Positions 16,109-24,182 of a stretch of 64,000 nt of DNA are shown piece by piece (position 1 is the stretch's first letter; every line of letters begins with the position of its first letter). The translations under genes were made by a program, and so were the position numbers. The notes under the pieces were generated by a model. It ran no database searches and was not told the DNA's origin. It saw nothing but the letters and a program-made list of their open reading frames with translations. The stretch comes from CAVYUC01 sp963783085 (GTDB taxonomy: Bacteria > Bacteroidota > Bacteroidia > Bacteroidales > Prolixibacteraceae): assembly GCA_963783085.1 (NCBI GenBank), contig CAWAMJ010000005.1:124001-188000 (forward strand), written 5' to 3'.

Positions 16109-17020
16109 ATGATAACCATGAAAAAATATATATTATCGCTAATTGTTTTAGGAATTGCTTTTTGCAGTTTTGCACAGGATGCGGAGGAAAAAGACGAACC
16201 GGTCTATGGCGCGTTTGAAAGTGGTAACCTGATTAATCAGCAAACCACCGTTATACCCGATGCGAAAACGCTGGAATTTGTCATTCAACATAAATTTGGA
16301 TCCATTGATAACGGACATTCCGATCTTTGGGGGATCTATTCCAGTGCAAATGTGAGGTTGGGCCTTAACTATGTGCCGGTTAAAAACGTACAGGTTGGCA
16401 TTGGCCAGACCCGCAAAAATATGTACACCGATTTAAATGCCAAATGGACAATTCTCCAACAGACACAACGGAATACTGTTCCGGTGGCTGTTGCACTTTA
16501 CGGATCAGTAGCAGTTGACGGACGGAACAAGAGTCTGTTTGGACCAACCGGCCAGGTTGTTGATTCAAAAGGTGAAACGATGCCTGTTGAAATTAATTTC
16601 AGCGACAGGCTTTCGTATTTCTCAGAACTTATTGTTGGCAGGAAATTTACAGATTGGTTTTCATTGCAGGCCGCTGCAAGTTTTACCCATTACAACATGG
16701 TTGGCTGGGATTATGACCACGATGTAGTAGGTGCGCACATAAACGGAAGGCTTAAATTCTCGCCGCAGTCATCGTTTATTTTCAACTACAATATACCGTT
16801 GAGAATTGAAAATATTTCAGAACAAACCAACTGGGACAAACATGCTGAGCCAAGCCTCTCACTGGGAGTCGATATTTCAACGTTTACACATTCATTTCAG
16901 ATTTATATCGGCAATGCAAGTGGAATTATTCCACAGGATGTAATGATGTATAACACCAGTAAATTCGATAAACAGGGAATTGCACTTGGATTTACAATTA
17001 CAAGACTCTGGATGTTTTAG
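16109..17020 (+). CDS. DUF5777-type outer-membrane beta-barrel protein
   Basis: 303 residues with a signal peptide (MKKYILSLIVLGIAFCSFAQ). The ATG at 16118 gives a cleaner signal than the one at 16109; both are in frame. The rest is alternating beta strands with aromatic girdle residues and ends in ...TRLWMF, a terminal Phe as in outer-membrane barrels. LEFVIQHKFG and GIYSSANVRLGLNYVPVKNVQVGIG match DUF5777 as I know it. DUF5777 genes repeatedly neighbour cytochromes in Bacteroidetes. With 12-16 likely strands it is smaller than the MtrB porin of porin-cytochrome conduits, so a role as the haem-threading porin is only a hypothesis. Confidence 0.8.
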   Translation: MITMKKYILSLIVLGIAFCSFAQDAEEKDEPVYGAFESGNLINQQTTVIPDAKTLEFVIQHKFGSIDNGHSDLWGIYSSANVRLGLNYVPVKNVQVGIGQTRKNMYTDLNAKWTILQQTQRNTVPVAVALYGSVAVDGRNKSLFGPTGQVVDSKGETMPVEINFSDRLSYFSELIVGRKFTDWFSLQAAASFTHYNMVGWDYDHDVVGAHINGRLKFSPQSSFIFNYNIPLRIENISEQTNWDKHAEPSLSLGVDISTFTHSFQIYIGNASGIIPQDVMMYNTSKFDKQGIALGFTITRLWMF

Positions 17021-17046
17021 TCGTTTGCTTAATTAAATGAATTTAA

Positions 17047-17084
17047 AAATGGTAATATCAACAACCAGGTATTACCATTTTTTT
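17047..17084 (+). terminator. Intrinsic terminator after the DUF5777 gene
   Basis: A perfect 11-bp inverted repeat, AAATGGTAATA / TATTACCATTT, with a 12-nt loop, running into TTTT, 26 bp after the stop. Confidence 0.88.
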
Positions 17085-17125
17085 CACTGTTCGGGAAGAA
17101 CAAAAAAGTAACAAAAACCGACGCC

Positions 17126-18061
17126 ATGATGAGAAATCGCCTGATCCTGCTAAACCTGGTTATTATTTGTGCGTCATTCAACTTAAATGCACAATATTAT
17201 GACGATGCCGCACACCATCAGTGTTTAAAATGTCATTCAAGCCAAACCATTACTTTTCATAACGACTTGATGGATACGGAGGAAAAAAGATTGATGAACC
17301 CGTATTACATTATAGACACTGTGGCCCTGAAAACGGGTGTGCACAACCAGTTCGACTGCACGGATTGCCATTCTTACGAATATACAACTTATCCCCATGC
17401 CGCAACATTGAAGCTCGAACCATTGTCTACTTGTCTCGACTGCCATGGAGGAGACGAAACCTTTGCATCATACCAGTTTGAAAAAATAGATGAAGAATTC
17501 AAGAAGAGCGTTCATTACAAGGTTTACGGCGACAACTTCACCTGTTCCAAATGTCACGATCAGCACACCTATTCACCCAGAGCCAGAAACAGTGATGACG
17601 TACTTGAAATTGTAGAGTACAGCAATCGTATGTGCCTTTCGTGCCATAACGACATGAAAGAATATAAGCTGGTATCGGACCGGGAAAACCCGCAAATAGT
17701 TCAAATACACGAGTGGTTGCCGAATCAGGAACTTCATTTTGAACACGTGAGGTGTATCGAATGCCATACCGAAGTGGTTGAAGGACTAATGGTATCTCAT
17801 AACATACAAGGGAAAGATAAAGCGGTTAAAAAATGCGCCGAATGCCACACTGCAAATTCAAGATTAAAAGCATCGTTATATAAATACCAAAATCTGCAGC
17901 AACGGCAGGAAGATAAAAGTATCCGTACAGTTATCAGCAACGAATCGTATGTAATTGGAACTCACCAAATACCATTTTTGAAAATATTAAGCATCATTAT
18001 TTTTATCGGTACACTGGCTGGAATAGCTGTGCACCTCTTTTTCAGGATTTTTAAAAAGTAG
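17126..18061 (+). CDS. Seven-haem cytochrome c with C-terminal membrane anchor
   Basis: 311 residues. Signal peptide (residues 1-22, ...NLNA), then seven CxxCH sites: CLKCH, CTDCH, CLDCH, CSKCH, CLSCH, CIECH and CAECH. A single hydrophobic helix near the C-terminus (FLKILSIIIFIGTLAGIAVHLFF, about 281-303) with a basic tail anchors it in the inner membrane, haem domain outside. It is followed 7 bp later by a cytochrome b gene; together they look like a quinol-cytochrome c oxidoreductase module in which the b subunit takes electrons from menaquinol and this subunit receives them. No catalytic motif seen. It begins a new transcription unit after the terminator at 17047. Confidence 0.88.
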   Translation: MMRNRLILLNLVIICASFNLNAQYYDDAAHHQCLKCHSSQTITFHNDLMDTEEKRLMNPYYIIDTVALKTGVHNQFDCTDCHSYEYTTYPHAATLKLEPLSTCLDCHGGDETFASYQFEKIDEEFKKSVHYKVYGDNFTCSKCHDQHTYSPRARNSDDVLEIVEYSNRMCLSCHNDMKEYKLVSDRENPQIVQIHEWLPNQELHFEHVRCIECHTEVVEGLMVSHNIQGKDKAVKKCAECHTANSRLKASLYKYQNLQQRQEDKSIRTVISNESYVIGTHQIPFLKILSIIIFIGTLAGIAVHLFFRIFKK

Positions 18062-18068
18062 TCGAATA

Positions 18069-18692
18069 ATGGAAGCAAACGGCAAAATATATTTTTATCC
18101 CCTTTGGCTGCGAATCTGGCACGGAATTAATGCACTGGGGATTATATTATTAATCATTACAGGAATTGTGATGCAGTCCGGTTACAATTCATCTTTTATT
18201 GGTTTTCAGAACGCTGTGAATCTGCATAATATTTCCGGCGTGGTTGTTTCGCTGAATTACCTGATATTTATTATTGGAAATGCGGCAACCGACAATAGTA
18301 AATTTTATATCGTGAAGCCCAAAAATTTCTTACGTCGCCCAATTAAACAAGCTTATTATTATGCGTGGGGAATGTTCCATGGAATGAAACCTCCCTATCC
18401 GCTATCAGAAAAAAGAAAATTCAATCCGCTCCAAAAATATTTTTACATACTTGTAATGTATCTGGCTGTTCCGCTGGTCGTCATTTCTGGTTTTGCGTTG
18501 CTTTTTCCTGAATTAATCTTTGAAAGGTTATACAACATCAGTGGCGTTTTAATCACTGCGGTTACCCATTCCGCCATGGGATTTTTCATTTCCATTTTTC
18601 TGATCATACATTTATATGTTGCATCAATAGGAAAATCTCCGTTGGAAAATTTTAAAAGCATTGTGAGTGGATGGCATCATGTTCATAAATAA
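18069..18692 (+). CDS. Membrane cytochrome b (b561/Ni-hydrogenase gamma type)
   Basis: 207 residues with four to five hydrophobic helices. Haem-ligand histidines are placed as in the di-haem cytochrome b561 superfamily: H19 in RIWHGINALG, H51 in NLHNISGVV, and later H in TAVTHSAMGFF and LIIHLYVASIG. There is no signal peptide, as expected. It lies 7 bp after the seven-haem membrane cytochrome and most likely forms the quinol-oxidising partner for it. The same type of domain occurs fused to the 19-haem protein encoded next, so the cluster carries two independent quinone contact points. Confidence 0.87.
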   Translation: MEANGKIYFYPLWLRIWHGINALGIILLIITGIVMQSGYNSSFIGFQNAVNLHNISGVVVSLNYLIFIIGNAATDNSKFYIVKPKNFLRRPIKQAYYYAWGMFHGMKPPYPLSEKRKFNPLQKYFYILVMYLAVPLVVISGFALLFPELIFERLYNISGVLITAVTHSAMGFFISIFLIIHLYVASIGKSPLENFKSIVSGWHHVHK

Positions 18693-18795
18693 CCCACACC
18701 ATACGGTGAAAAATTAATAAAAACACAAAATGAATTTCCTTTTGGGGAAATAAAATTAGATTGATTTGCAAATTAAGGTTGGAAGGAAGAGAAGG

Positions 18796-21636
18796 ATGAG
18801 AAGGATGAAAACGGGTGTTGGACTATCCCAAAGGTTTCTTAATAACTTTAAACCGGTTAACCCCGGGAATAGTTTGAAATTTCTGTTGATAGCGCTTTTT
18901 TTATTTACAGGAACTGTTGGATTGTATGCCCAGTCGAACGACGATTGTGCAATGTGCCATGATGATCCTACTTTAACCACATTCAGGAGAGGGAGGGAAG
19001 TTTCCCGGTATATTCCGGCAGGTATACTCGAACAGTCTGTTCACAGTTACCTGGAATGTGTATCCTGTCATACCGATGCAGCAGTCGAAGATTTTCCGCA
19101 TCCTGATACACTAAAAACGGTCAATTGCGGCGAATGCCACGATACGGAAATGGACGATTTTTTAGGCGGTGTTCATGGTATGGCTTTTCAAAGAAATGAC
19201 AGGAATTCGCCTGATTGTGCCGAATGCCATGGAACTCACAGAATAAAAAGCTCGTCCGATCCTCAATCGAAAACCTATAAAATGAACATTCCGGTACTTT
19301 GCGGGTCGTGTCATCAGGAAGGATCGCCGGTATCGAGGTCGTATAATATCAATGAACGGAATATCGTCGAAAATTACAGCCAGGGAATCCACGGAAAAGG
19401 ATTGTTTCAAAGCGGATTGGTTGTTACTGCCACTTGCAACAATTGCCACGGCAATCATCGTATTCTCCCGCATACAAATTTAAATTCATCTGTATCTCCC
19501 AAAAACATTGCATCAACCTGTATGCAATGCCATGCGCGAATCGAAGATGTTCATGTTAAAGTGATCAACAAAGAATTATGGGAGAAAAAACCCGGAGCCA
19601 TTCCGGCTTGCACCGATTGCCATCCACCGCATAAAGTTGAAATGAAAAATATTCTGGAAACACTCACCGATAAAACTTGTTTGTCGTGTCACGACAATGA
19701 AGATCTTCACATGATGAAAGATGGCGAGGTTGTTTCCCTGGATGTGGACGTGGATGTTTTGGCTAAGTCGGCGCATAATAACATCACTTGTGTAAAATGT
19801 CACTCCGATGTAACAGCCAATCACAGCCGACCGTGCGATACCGCAGGCAAAGTCGATTGTTCTAACTGTCATGCCGGGGAGGCCGACATTTATTTTTCGA
19901 GCGGGCACGGCGAAGCATATTTCAACAAACAACCGTACGCTCCATATTGTACTGACTGCCACGGCACGCATTTCGTTCAGCGAAAAGAGGAAGAAACATC
20001 GCCGGTTTTCCGTTCTTCCATCCCCATATTGTGCGGCGAGTGTCACAGGGCAAATGCAAAAGCACTGGTTGGAACCGATTTGCTTGAAGTGGATGCTTTT
20101 CTCGATTATTCAACAAGCGTGCATGGTAAAAGCCTTGAAGAAAAAGGGTTGTTATCAACAGCGGTTTGTACCGATTGCCATACAACTCATTTCATGCTGA
20201 AAGAATCAGATCCACGTTCATCAGTCAATCCGGCGAACGTTGCTTCAACCTGCGGAAAATGCCACAAAGGAATTTATGATGAATACCGGGTTAGCGATCA
20301 CGCCTTTAAACCGGCCAATGGCGAATTGGAATATCCAACCTGCGAAACCTGCCACACTGCACATATGATTTCCGAAGTTCACGACGATAAGTTTATGTCG
20401 GAAATTACTGCCCAGTGTGGGCAGTGCCATACTGAACTGGCAGAAACATACCTCGAAACCTACCATGGAAAAGTCTACCAGTTGGGCTACATGCAGGCTG
20501 CACGCTGCTCCGATTGTCACGGGGCGCACAGTATTTACCGGATGGATAATCCCAAATCTTCCATCAGTCCGCGGAATATAGTTGGTACGTGTAAAAAATG
20601 CCATGTGGATGCAAACATGAAATTTACAGGATATTTAACCCATGCCACGCATTACGACAAGAGCAATTTTCCGTGGTTGTACTATACTTTCTGGGCAATG
20701 ACTGGTTTATTGTTCAGCGTATTTGCATTTTTCGGACTTCATACGCTCCTGTGGTTACCACGATCTCTGGGGGCAATGATAAAACGACAAAAACACCACC
20801 GGCCAACAGGCAAGCAAGTATATATCAGGCGCTTCTCTAAAAAGAACCGGATTACACACGTTTTTGTAATAGTAAGTTTCGTTTTGCTTGCACTTACCGG
20901 AATGATCCTGAAATTTGCTTACATGCCATGGGCTAAAAATCTTGCCGATCTGATTGGAGGCGCTCTTGTAGCTGGTGTAATACACCGGATTGCAGCAGTA
21001 ACTACGTTCGGGTACTTCATTTTTCACGTAGTTTCGTTGCTGAAAGTTAAGTTCAAAAAAGGAATAAAAGTCAGCAAATTTATCTTTAGCAGTAATTCCC
21101 TTATGTTCAACCGCAAGGATGTCAAAGACTTTTATGCGTCTATCAAATGGTTTATCGGAATTGGCCCAAGACCGGAATATGGTCGTTGGACCTACTGGGA
21201 AAAATTTGATTATTTTGCTGTTTTTTGGGGAGTTGTTGTTATTGGTTCCACGGGACTGATGCTTTGGTTTCCGGAGTTTTTCACAAAATTCCTCCCGGGA
21301 TGGCTGATAAATGTGGCTCAAATTATCCACAGCGACGAAGCGCTGCTTGCCGTTGGCTTTATTTTCACCATTCACTTTTTCAATACGCACCTGCGGCCTG
21401 AATCGTTTCCAATGGACACGGTTATTTTTACAGGACATGTCCCAATCGAAGAATACAAGGAAGATCGTCCGCATGAATACGAACAGTTGAAAAAATCGGG
21501 TAAGCTGGAAGATGTAATTGTAATTAAAGAATTCTCGAAACAAAAAATGAGGGCTATAAAAACTTTCGGGTTTATTGCACTCTTTACAGGAATCGTTTTA
21601 GTTGGATTAATCATTTATTCTCTGATATTCCATTAA
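18796..21636 (+). CDS. 19-haem cytochrome c fused to a cytochrome b membrane domain
   Basis: 946 residues from the ATG at 18796; a TTG at 18766 is possible but only adds a basic tail, and an ATG at 18805 is equally good. After a signal segment (FLLIALFLFTGTVGLYAQ) there are 19 CxxCH sites over about 600 residues, in a repeating pattern of CxxCHGTH-type units, ending with CKKCHVDAN. The last 300 residues are membrane helices with b-haem histidines (RITHVFVIVSF, GVIHRIAAVTTFGYFIFHVV, QIIHSDEALLA, FIFTIHFFNTH). Such a fusion would move electrons between menaquinone and a long periplasmic haem wire in one polypeptide. No CxxCK site and no other catalytic motif is evident. Confidence 0.9.
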   Translation: MRRMKTGVGLSQRFLNNFKPVNPGNSLKFLLIALFLFTGTVGLYAQSNDDCAMCHDDPTLTTFRRGREVSRYIPAGILEQSVHSYLECVSCHTDAAVEDFPHPDTLKTVNCGECHDTEMDDFLGGVHGMAFQRNDRNSPDCAECHGTHRIKSSSDPQSKTYKMNIPVLCGSCHQEGSPVSRSYNINERNIVENYSQGIHGKGLFQSGLVVTATCNNCHGNHRILPHTNLNSSVSPKNIASTCMQCHARIEDVHVKVINKELWEKKPGAIPACTDCHPPHKVEMKNILETLTDKTCLSCHDNEDLHMMKDGEVVSLDVDVDVLAKSAHNNITCVKCHSDVTANHSRPCDTAGKVDCSNCHAGEADIYFSSGHGEAYFNKQPYAPYCTDCHGTHFVQRKEEETSPVFRSSIPILCGECHRANAKALVGTDLLEVDAFLDYSTSVHGKSLEEKGLLSTAVCTDCHTTHFMLKESDPRSSVNPANVASTCGKCHKGIYDEYRVSDHAFKPANGELEYPTCETCHTAHMISEVHDDKFMSEITAQCGQCHTELAETYLETYHGKVYQLGYMQAARCSDCHGAHSIYRMDNPKSSISPRNIVGTCKKCHVDANMKFTGYLTHATHYDKSNFPWLYYTFWAMTGLLFSVFAFFGLHTLLWLPRSLGAMIKRQKHHRPTGKQVYIRRFSKKNRITHVFVIVSFVLLALTGMILKFAYMPWAKNLADLIGGALVAGVIHRIAAVTTFGYFIFHVVSLLKVKFKKGIKVSKFIFSSNSLMFNRKDVKDFYASIKWFIGIGPRPEYGRWTYWEKFDYFAVFWGVVVIGSTGLMLWFPEFFTKFLPGWLINVAQIIHSDEALLAVGFIFTIHFFNTHLRPESFPMDTVIFTGHVPIEEYKEDRPHEYEQLKKSGKLEDVIVIKEFSKQKMRAIKTFGFIALFTGIVLVGLIIYSLIFH

Positions 21637-21876
21637 AAATTATAAAAGTTTAATTGAAAAATTTTCAGGATATTGAAAAGGTTACCCATCAGGTAACTTG
21701 CTGGGAAAATAAAGGTTATTTGTTGTAAAAGATGGTTCACCTTCAAAACGAAAAGAACATTGTTTCGTATAAATCAGGCATATATAGAAAAGGTATAAAT
21801 TAATGTACACTATTGAAATTTGCCTTATTTTTTACAAACTTGCACCATCTCAACACAACAGTTGAATTAAAAAATT

Positions 21877-23379
21877 ATGAAGTTACCTTCGTCAATAAAA
21901 AATTGGATTTCCATAACCGGAGCGGTATTGGCAGTATTTAATCTCGCTTCTATTTTGTCGTTATTTATACTCAACAATTTCTTCGGGTTCGGTGGTTCTT
22001 ACATCGGTTTGTTTATCTACATTGTTTTACCTGTATTTATGATATTCGGATTACTTCTGATACCGATTGGGATGAGGATAAACCGGAAAAGAGCCAGGAG
22101 AGCGGAAAAAGAGGGCAGAGAACTGAATTGGCCGGTATTGGATTTTAACAACATTGCCAACAGAAATGCGGCTACTATTTTTATTGCCGGCACAGTTGTT
22201 TTGCTTATTATTTCATCAATCGGAAGCTATGAAGCTTTTCATTACACTGAATCGGTGGAGTTTTGTGGAAAATTGTGCCATCAGGTAATGGAGCCTGAAT
22301 ATGTAACTTATCATGGTTCGCCACACGAAAGGGTTGCCTGTGTAGAATGCCATGTTGGCGCCGGCGCCAGTTGGTACGTAAAAAGTAAATTGTCAGGACT
22401 TTATCAGGTATATTCGGTTTTGGCAAAAAAATACCCGCAACCAATTCCAACTCCAATTGCTAATTTGCGACCGGCGCGGGAAACCTGCGAAGAATGCCAT
22501 TGGCCCGAAAAATTTTATGATCACAGTTTACGCGTGAAACGTTCCTTTTTAACTGATGAAGAAAATACCGAACGCATTATAAATATGCAGATAAAAACCA
22601 GCACAAAAGTGGTTATGGGCGAGGTTGAGAAAGGAATACACCAGCACATTGATCCAAATGTCAGGATTGAGTATAAAACTGCAACCGAAAATCGCCAGGT
22701 GATACCGTGGGTAAAATATACGAACCTCGAAACCGGCGAATCGGAAATTTATACTGACAGTGAAAATGTGCTTAGCGAAACACAGATGGATTCGCTGGAA
22801 ACAAGGGTGATGGACTGTCTGGATTGCCACAACCGCCCTTCACACGACTACAGCGCGCCGCAAAATTTCATCGATAAAAAAATGAGCGAAGGTAAAATCC
22901 CTGTTGATTTGCCAAGTGTAAAGTTGGTTGCAATGCTGGCGTTAAACCAGGATTATCCGACTCGCGACAGCGCATTTTTTGCTATCGAATCGCAGGTGAA
23001 CGACTTTTATGAATCGGGATACCCAGATGTTTGGGAAAACCGCAAGGCAGACATTCAAAGGGCAACTTTGGAAATACAGGACGGTTATGCAAACAACATT
23101 TTTCCTTTCATGAATGCCAATTGGAAAGCCTATCCGAATAACCTTTCACACATGGAGTCGGATGGTTGCTTTCGTTGCCACAACGACAGGCATGCAACCG
23201 AATCAGGAAAAGTGATTTCCAAAGACTGCAATTTATGTCACGATATTCTGGCACAGGGAACCCGCGACTCAATGCAGTACTCCAATTCGTTTGAACCCCT
23301 GGAATTTGAACATCCGGTTGATATTGGCGAGGATTGGAAAACAGAGTATTGTTCGATGTGCCATTCTGCTTTGTATTGA
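21877..23379 (+). CDS. NapC/NirT-type membrane cytochrome c with seven haem sites
   Basis: 500 residues with three N-terminal membrane helices (about 12-35, 44-67, 94-115) followed by a haem domain. The first haem site is FCGKLCHQVM, a CxxxCH rather than CxxCH, followed by PEYVTYHGSPHERVACVECH, as in NapC/NrfH-like quinol dehydrogenases. Further sites are CEECH, CLDCH, CFRCH, CNLCH and CSMCH, giving seven in all. NapC/NrfH proteins take electrons from menaquinol and hand them to periplasmic reductases; the long C-terminal extension with four haems suggests a built-in acceptor. It has its own 240-bp upstream gap without a recognised operator. Confidence 0.88.
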   Translation: MKLPSSIKNWISITGAVLAVFNLASILSLFILNNFFGFGGSYIGLFIYIVLPVFMIFGLLLIPIGMRINRKRARRAEKEGRELNWPVLDFNNIANRNAATIFIAGTVVLLIISSIGSYEAFHYTESVEFCGKLCHQVMEPEYVTYHGSPHERVACVECHVGAGASWYVKSKLSGLYQVYSVLAKKYPQPIPTPIANLRPARETCEECHWPEKFYDHSLRVKRSFLTDEENTERIINMQIKTSTKVVMGEVEKGIHQHIDPNVRIEYKTATENRQVIPWVKYTNLETGESEIYTDSENVLSETQMDSLETRVMDCLDCHNRPSHDYSAPQNFIDKKMSEGKIPVDLPSVKLVAMLALNQDYPTRDSAFFAIESQVNDFYESGYPDVWENRKADIQRATLEIQDGYANNIFPFMNANWKAYPNNLSHMESDGCFRCHNDRHATESGKVISKDCNLCHDILAQGTRDSMQYSNSFEPLEFEHPVDIGEDWKTEYCSMCHSALY

Positions 23380-23389
23380 TATATAGCAA
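23376..23389. promoter_or_regulatory. FNR-type operator TTGATATATAGCAA
   Basis: Differs from the perfect palindrome at 14401 by one base (T to G) and overlaps the stop codon of the preceding gene. Its centre is about 30 nt ahead of an exact TATTTTTG -7 element, i.e. near -42 from the expected start, the class II position for Crp/Fnr activators. Confidence 0.65.
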
Positions 23390-23411
23390 CGAAAAAATTA
23401 GAATAACTTTT

Positions 23412-23419
23412 TATTTTTG
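23412..23419 (+). promoter_or_regulatory. -7 promoter element of the tetrahaem cytochrome gene
   Basis: TATTTTTG, exact match to TAnnTTTG, 67 nt before the ATG at 23486. No TTTG -33 box is seen; the FNR-type site occupies that position instead, which suits an activator-dependent promoter. Confidence 0.6.
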
Positions 23420-23485
23420 TTCCATCAGGAAAAACAAAAATCGAGTGAAAAACAGAATAAATATTAATCTTTTAAAAATAACACT

Positions 23486-23974
23486 ATGAAAAAGTTGATG
23501 TTTTTATTGGGATTGGCAATTATCCTCAGTACCGCCGCAACTGCCCAGCAAGCTAAATACATTGGGGCAACAAAATGTAAAATGTGCCATAACAAGCCTG
23601 ATAAAGGTGCACAATACGATAAGTGGGCGGCAGGTCCTCATGCCAATGCACTTTCAGTTTTAAAAGGCGATGAAAAAAATGATCCAAAATGTTTGAAATG
23701 CCATTCAACTGCGGTTAAAGTTGACAACAGCCTTGTTGCCACTTTGAAACAGGATGAGGGTGTTTCGTGTGAATCTTGCCACGGCCCGGGCAGCCTTTAT
23801 AAATCCGCAGCAATAATGAAAAATGAAAAGCTGGCTTTATCCAAAGGCATGATCCTCCCAACTGAAGAAGTATGCAGAACCTGCCATAATGAGGAAAGCC
23901 CAACGTTCAAAGGTTTTAATTACGAAGAATTCAAAGCAAAAATTGCTCATGACGATCCAACAACTACCGACTAA
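23486..23974 (+). CDS. Tetrahaem cytochrome c (cytochrome c554-like)
   Basis: 162 residues with a signal peptide (residues 1-20, TAATAQ). Four CxxCH sites: CKMCH, CLKCH, CESCH and CRTCH. The pattern YIGATKCKMCHNKPDKGAQYDKWAAGPHANAL...KCLKCHSTA...GVSCESCHGPGSLY is that of the cytochrome c554 family, which accepts electrons in the periplasm. A soluble carrier fits a shuttle between the inner-membrane NapC-like or fused cytochromes and an outer-membrane or periplasmic acceptor. It is preceded by an FNR-type box and -7 element and followed by a terminator, so it forms a single-gene unit and is likely produced in quantity. Confidence 0.9.
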   Translation: MKKLMFLLGLAIILSTAATAQQAKYIGATKCKMCHNKPDKGAQYDKWAAGPHANALSVLKGDEKNDPKCLKCHSTAVKVDNSLVATLKQDEGVSCESCHGPGSLYKSAAIMKNEKLALSKGMILPTEEVCRTCHNEESPTFKGFNYEEFKAKIAHDDPTTTD

Positions 23975-23999
23975 ACGGTGGAATGTTGAAAGTCTGATG

Positions 24000-24035
24000 A
24001 ATTCCTTTACTGAACCAGTGAAGGAATTTTTTTTT
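24000..24035 (+). terminator. Intrinsic terminator after the tetrahaem cytochrome gene
   Basis: AATTCCTT / AAGGAATT stem extended by ACTG / CAGT across one mismatch, followed by nine T residues. Confidence 0.88.
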
Positions 24036-24182
24036 ACAAAGCCGGTTGTTTTAATTCAAACCTCCTCTAAATATGCAACAGTGGCTACCAAATGCACAAT
24101 AAATTTTGGCTAACAAAGTTTTGAAAAAAGCAAATAATACATCATATTCGCCTGCATTTTCAAAATTGTTAATTCATTAAGT

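Noticed and set aside
18766..18795. TTG start for the 19-haem cytochrome
   Set aside because: The extra residues are only basic; the ATG codons at 18796 and 18805 leave a normal signal peptide.
14605..23974. Nitrite reductase NrfA among the cytochromes
   Set aside because: No CxxCK haem site and no NrfA-like sequence was found, although NapC-like and CcsBA partners are present.
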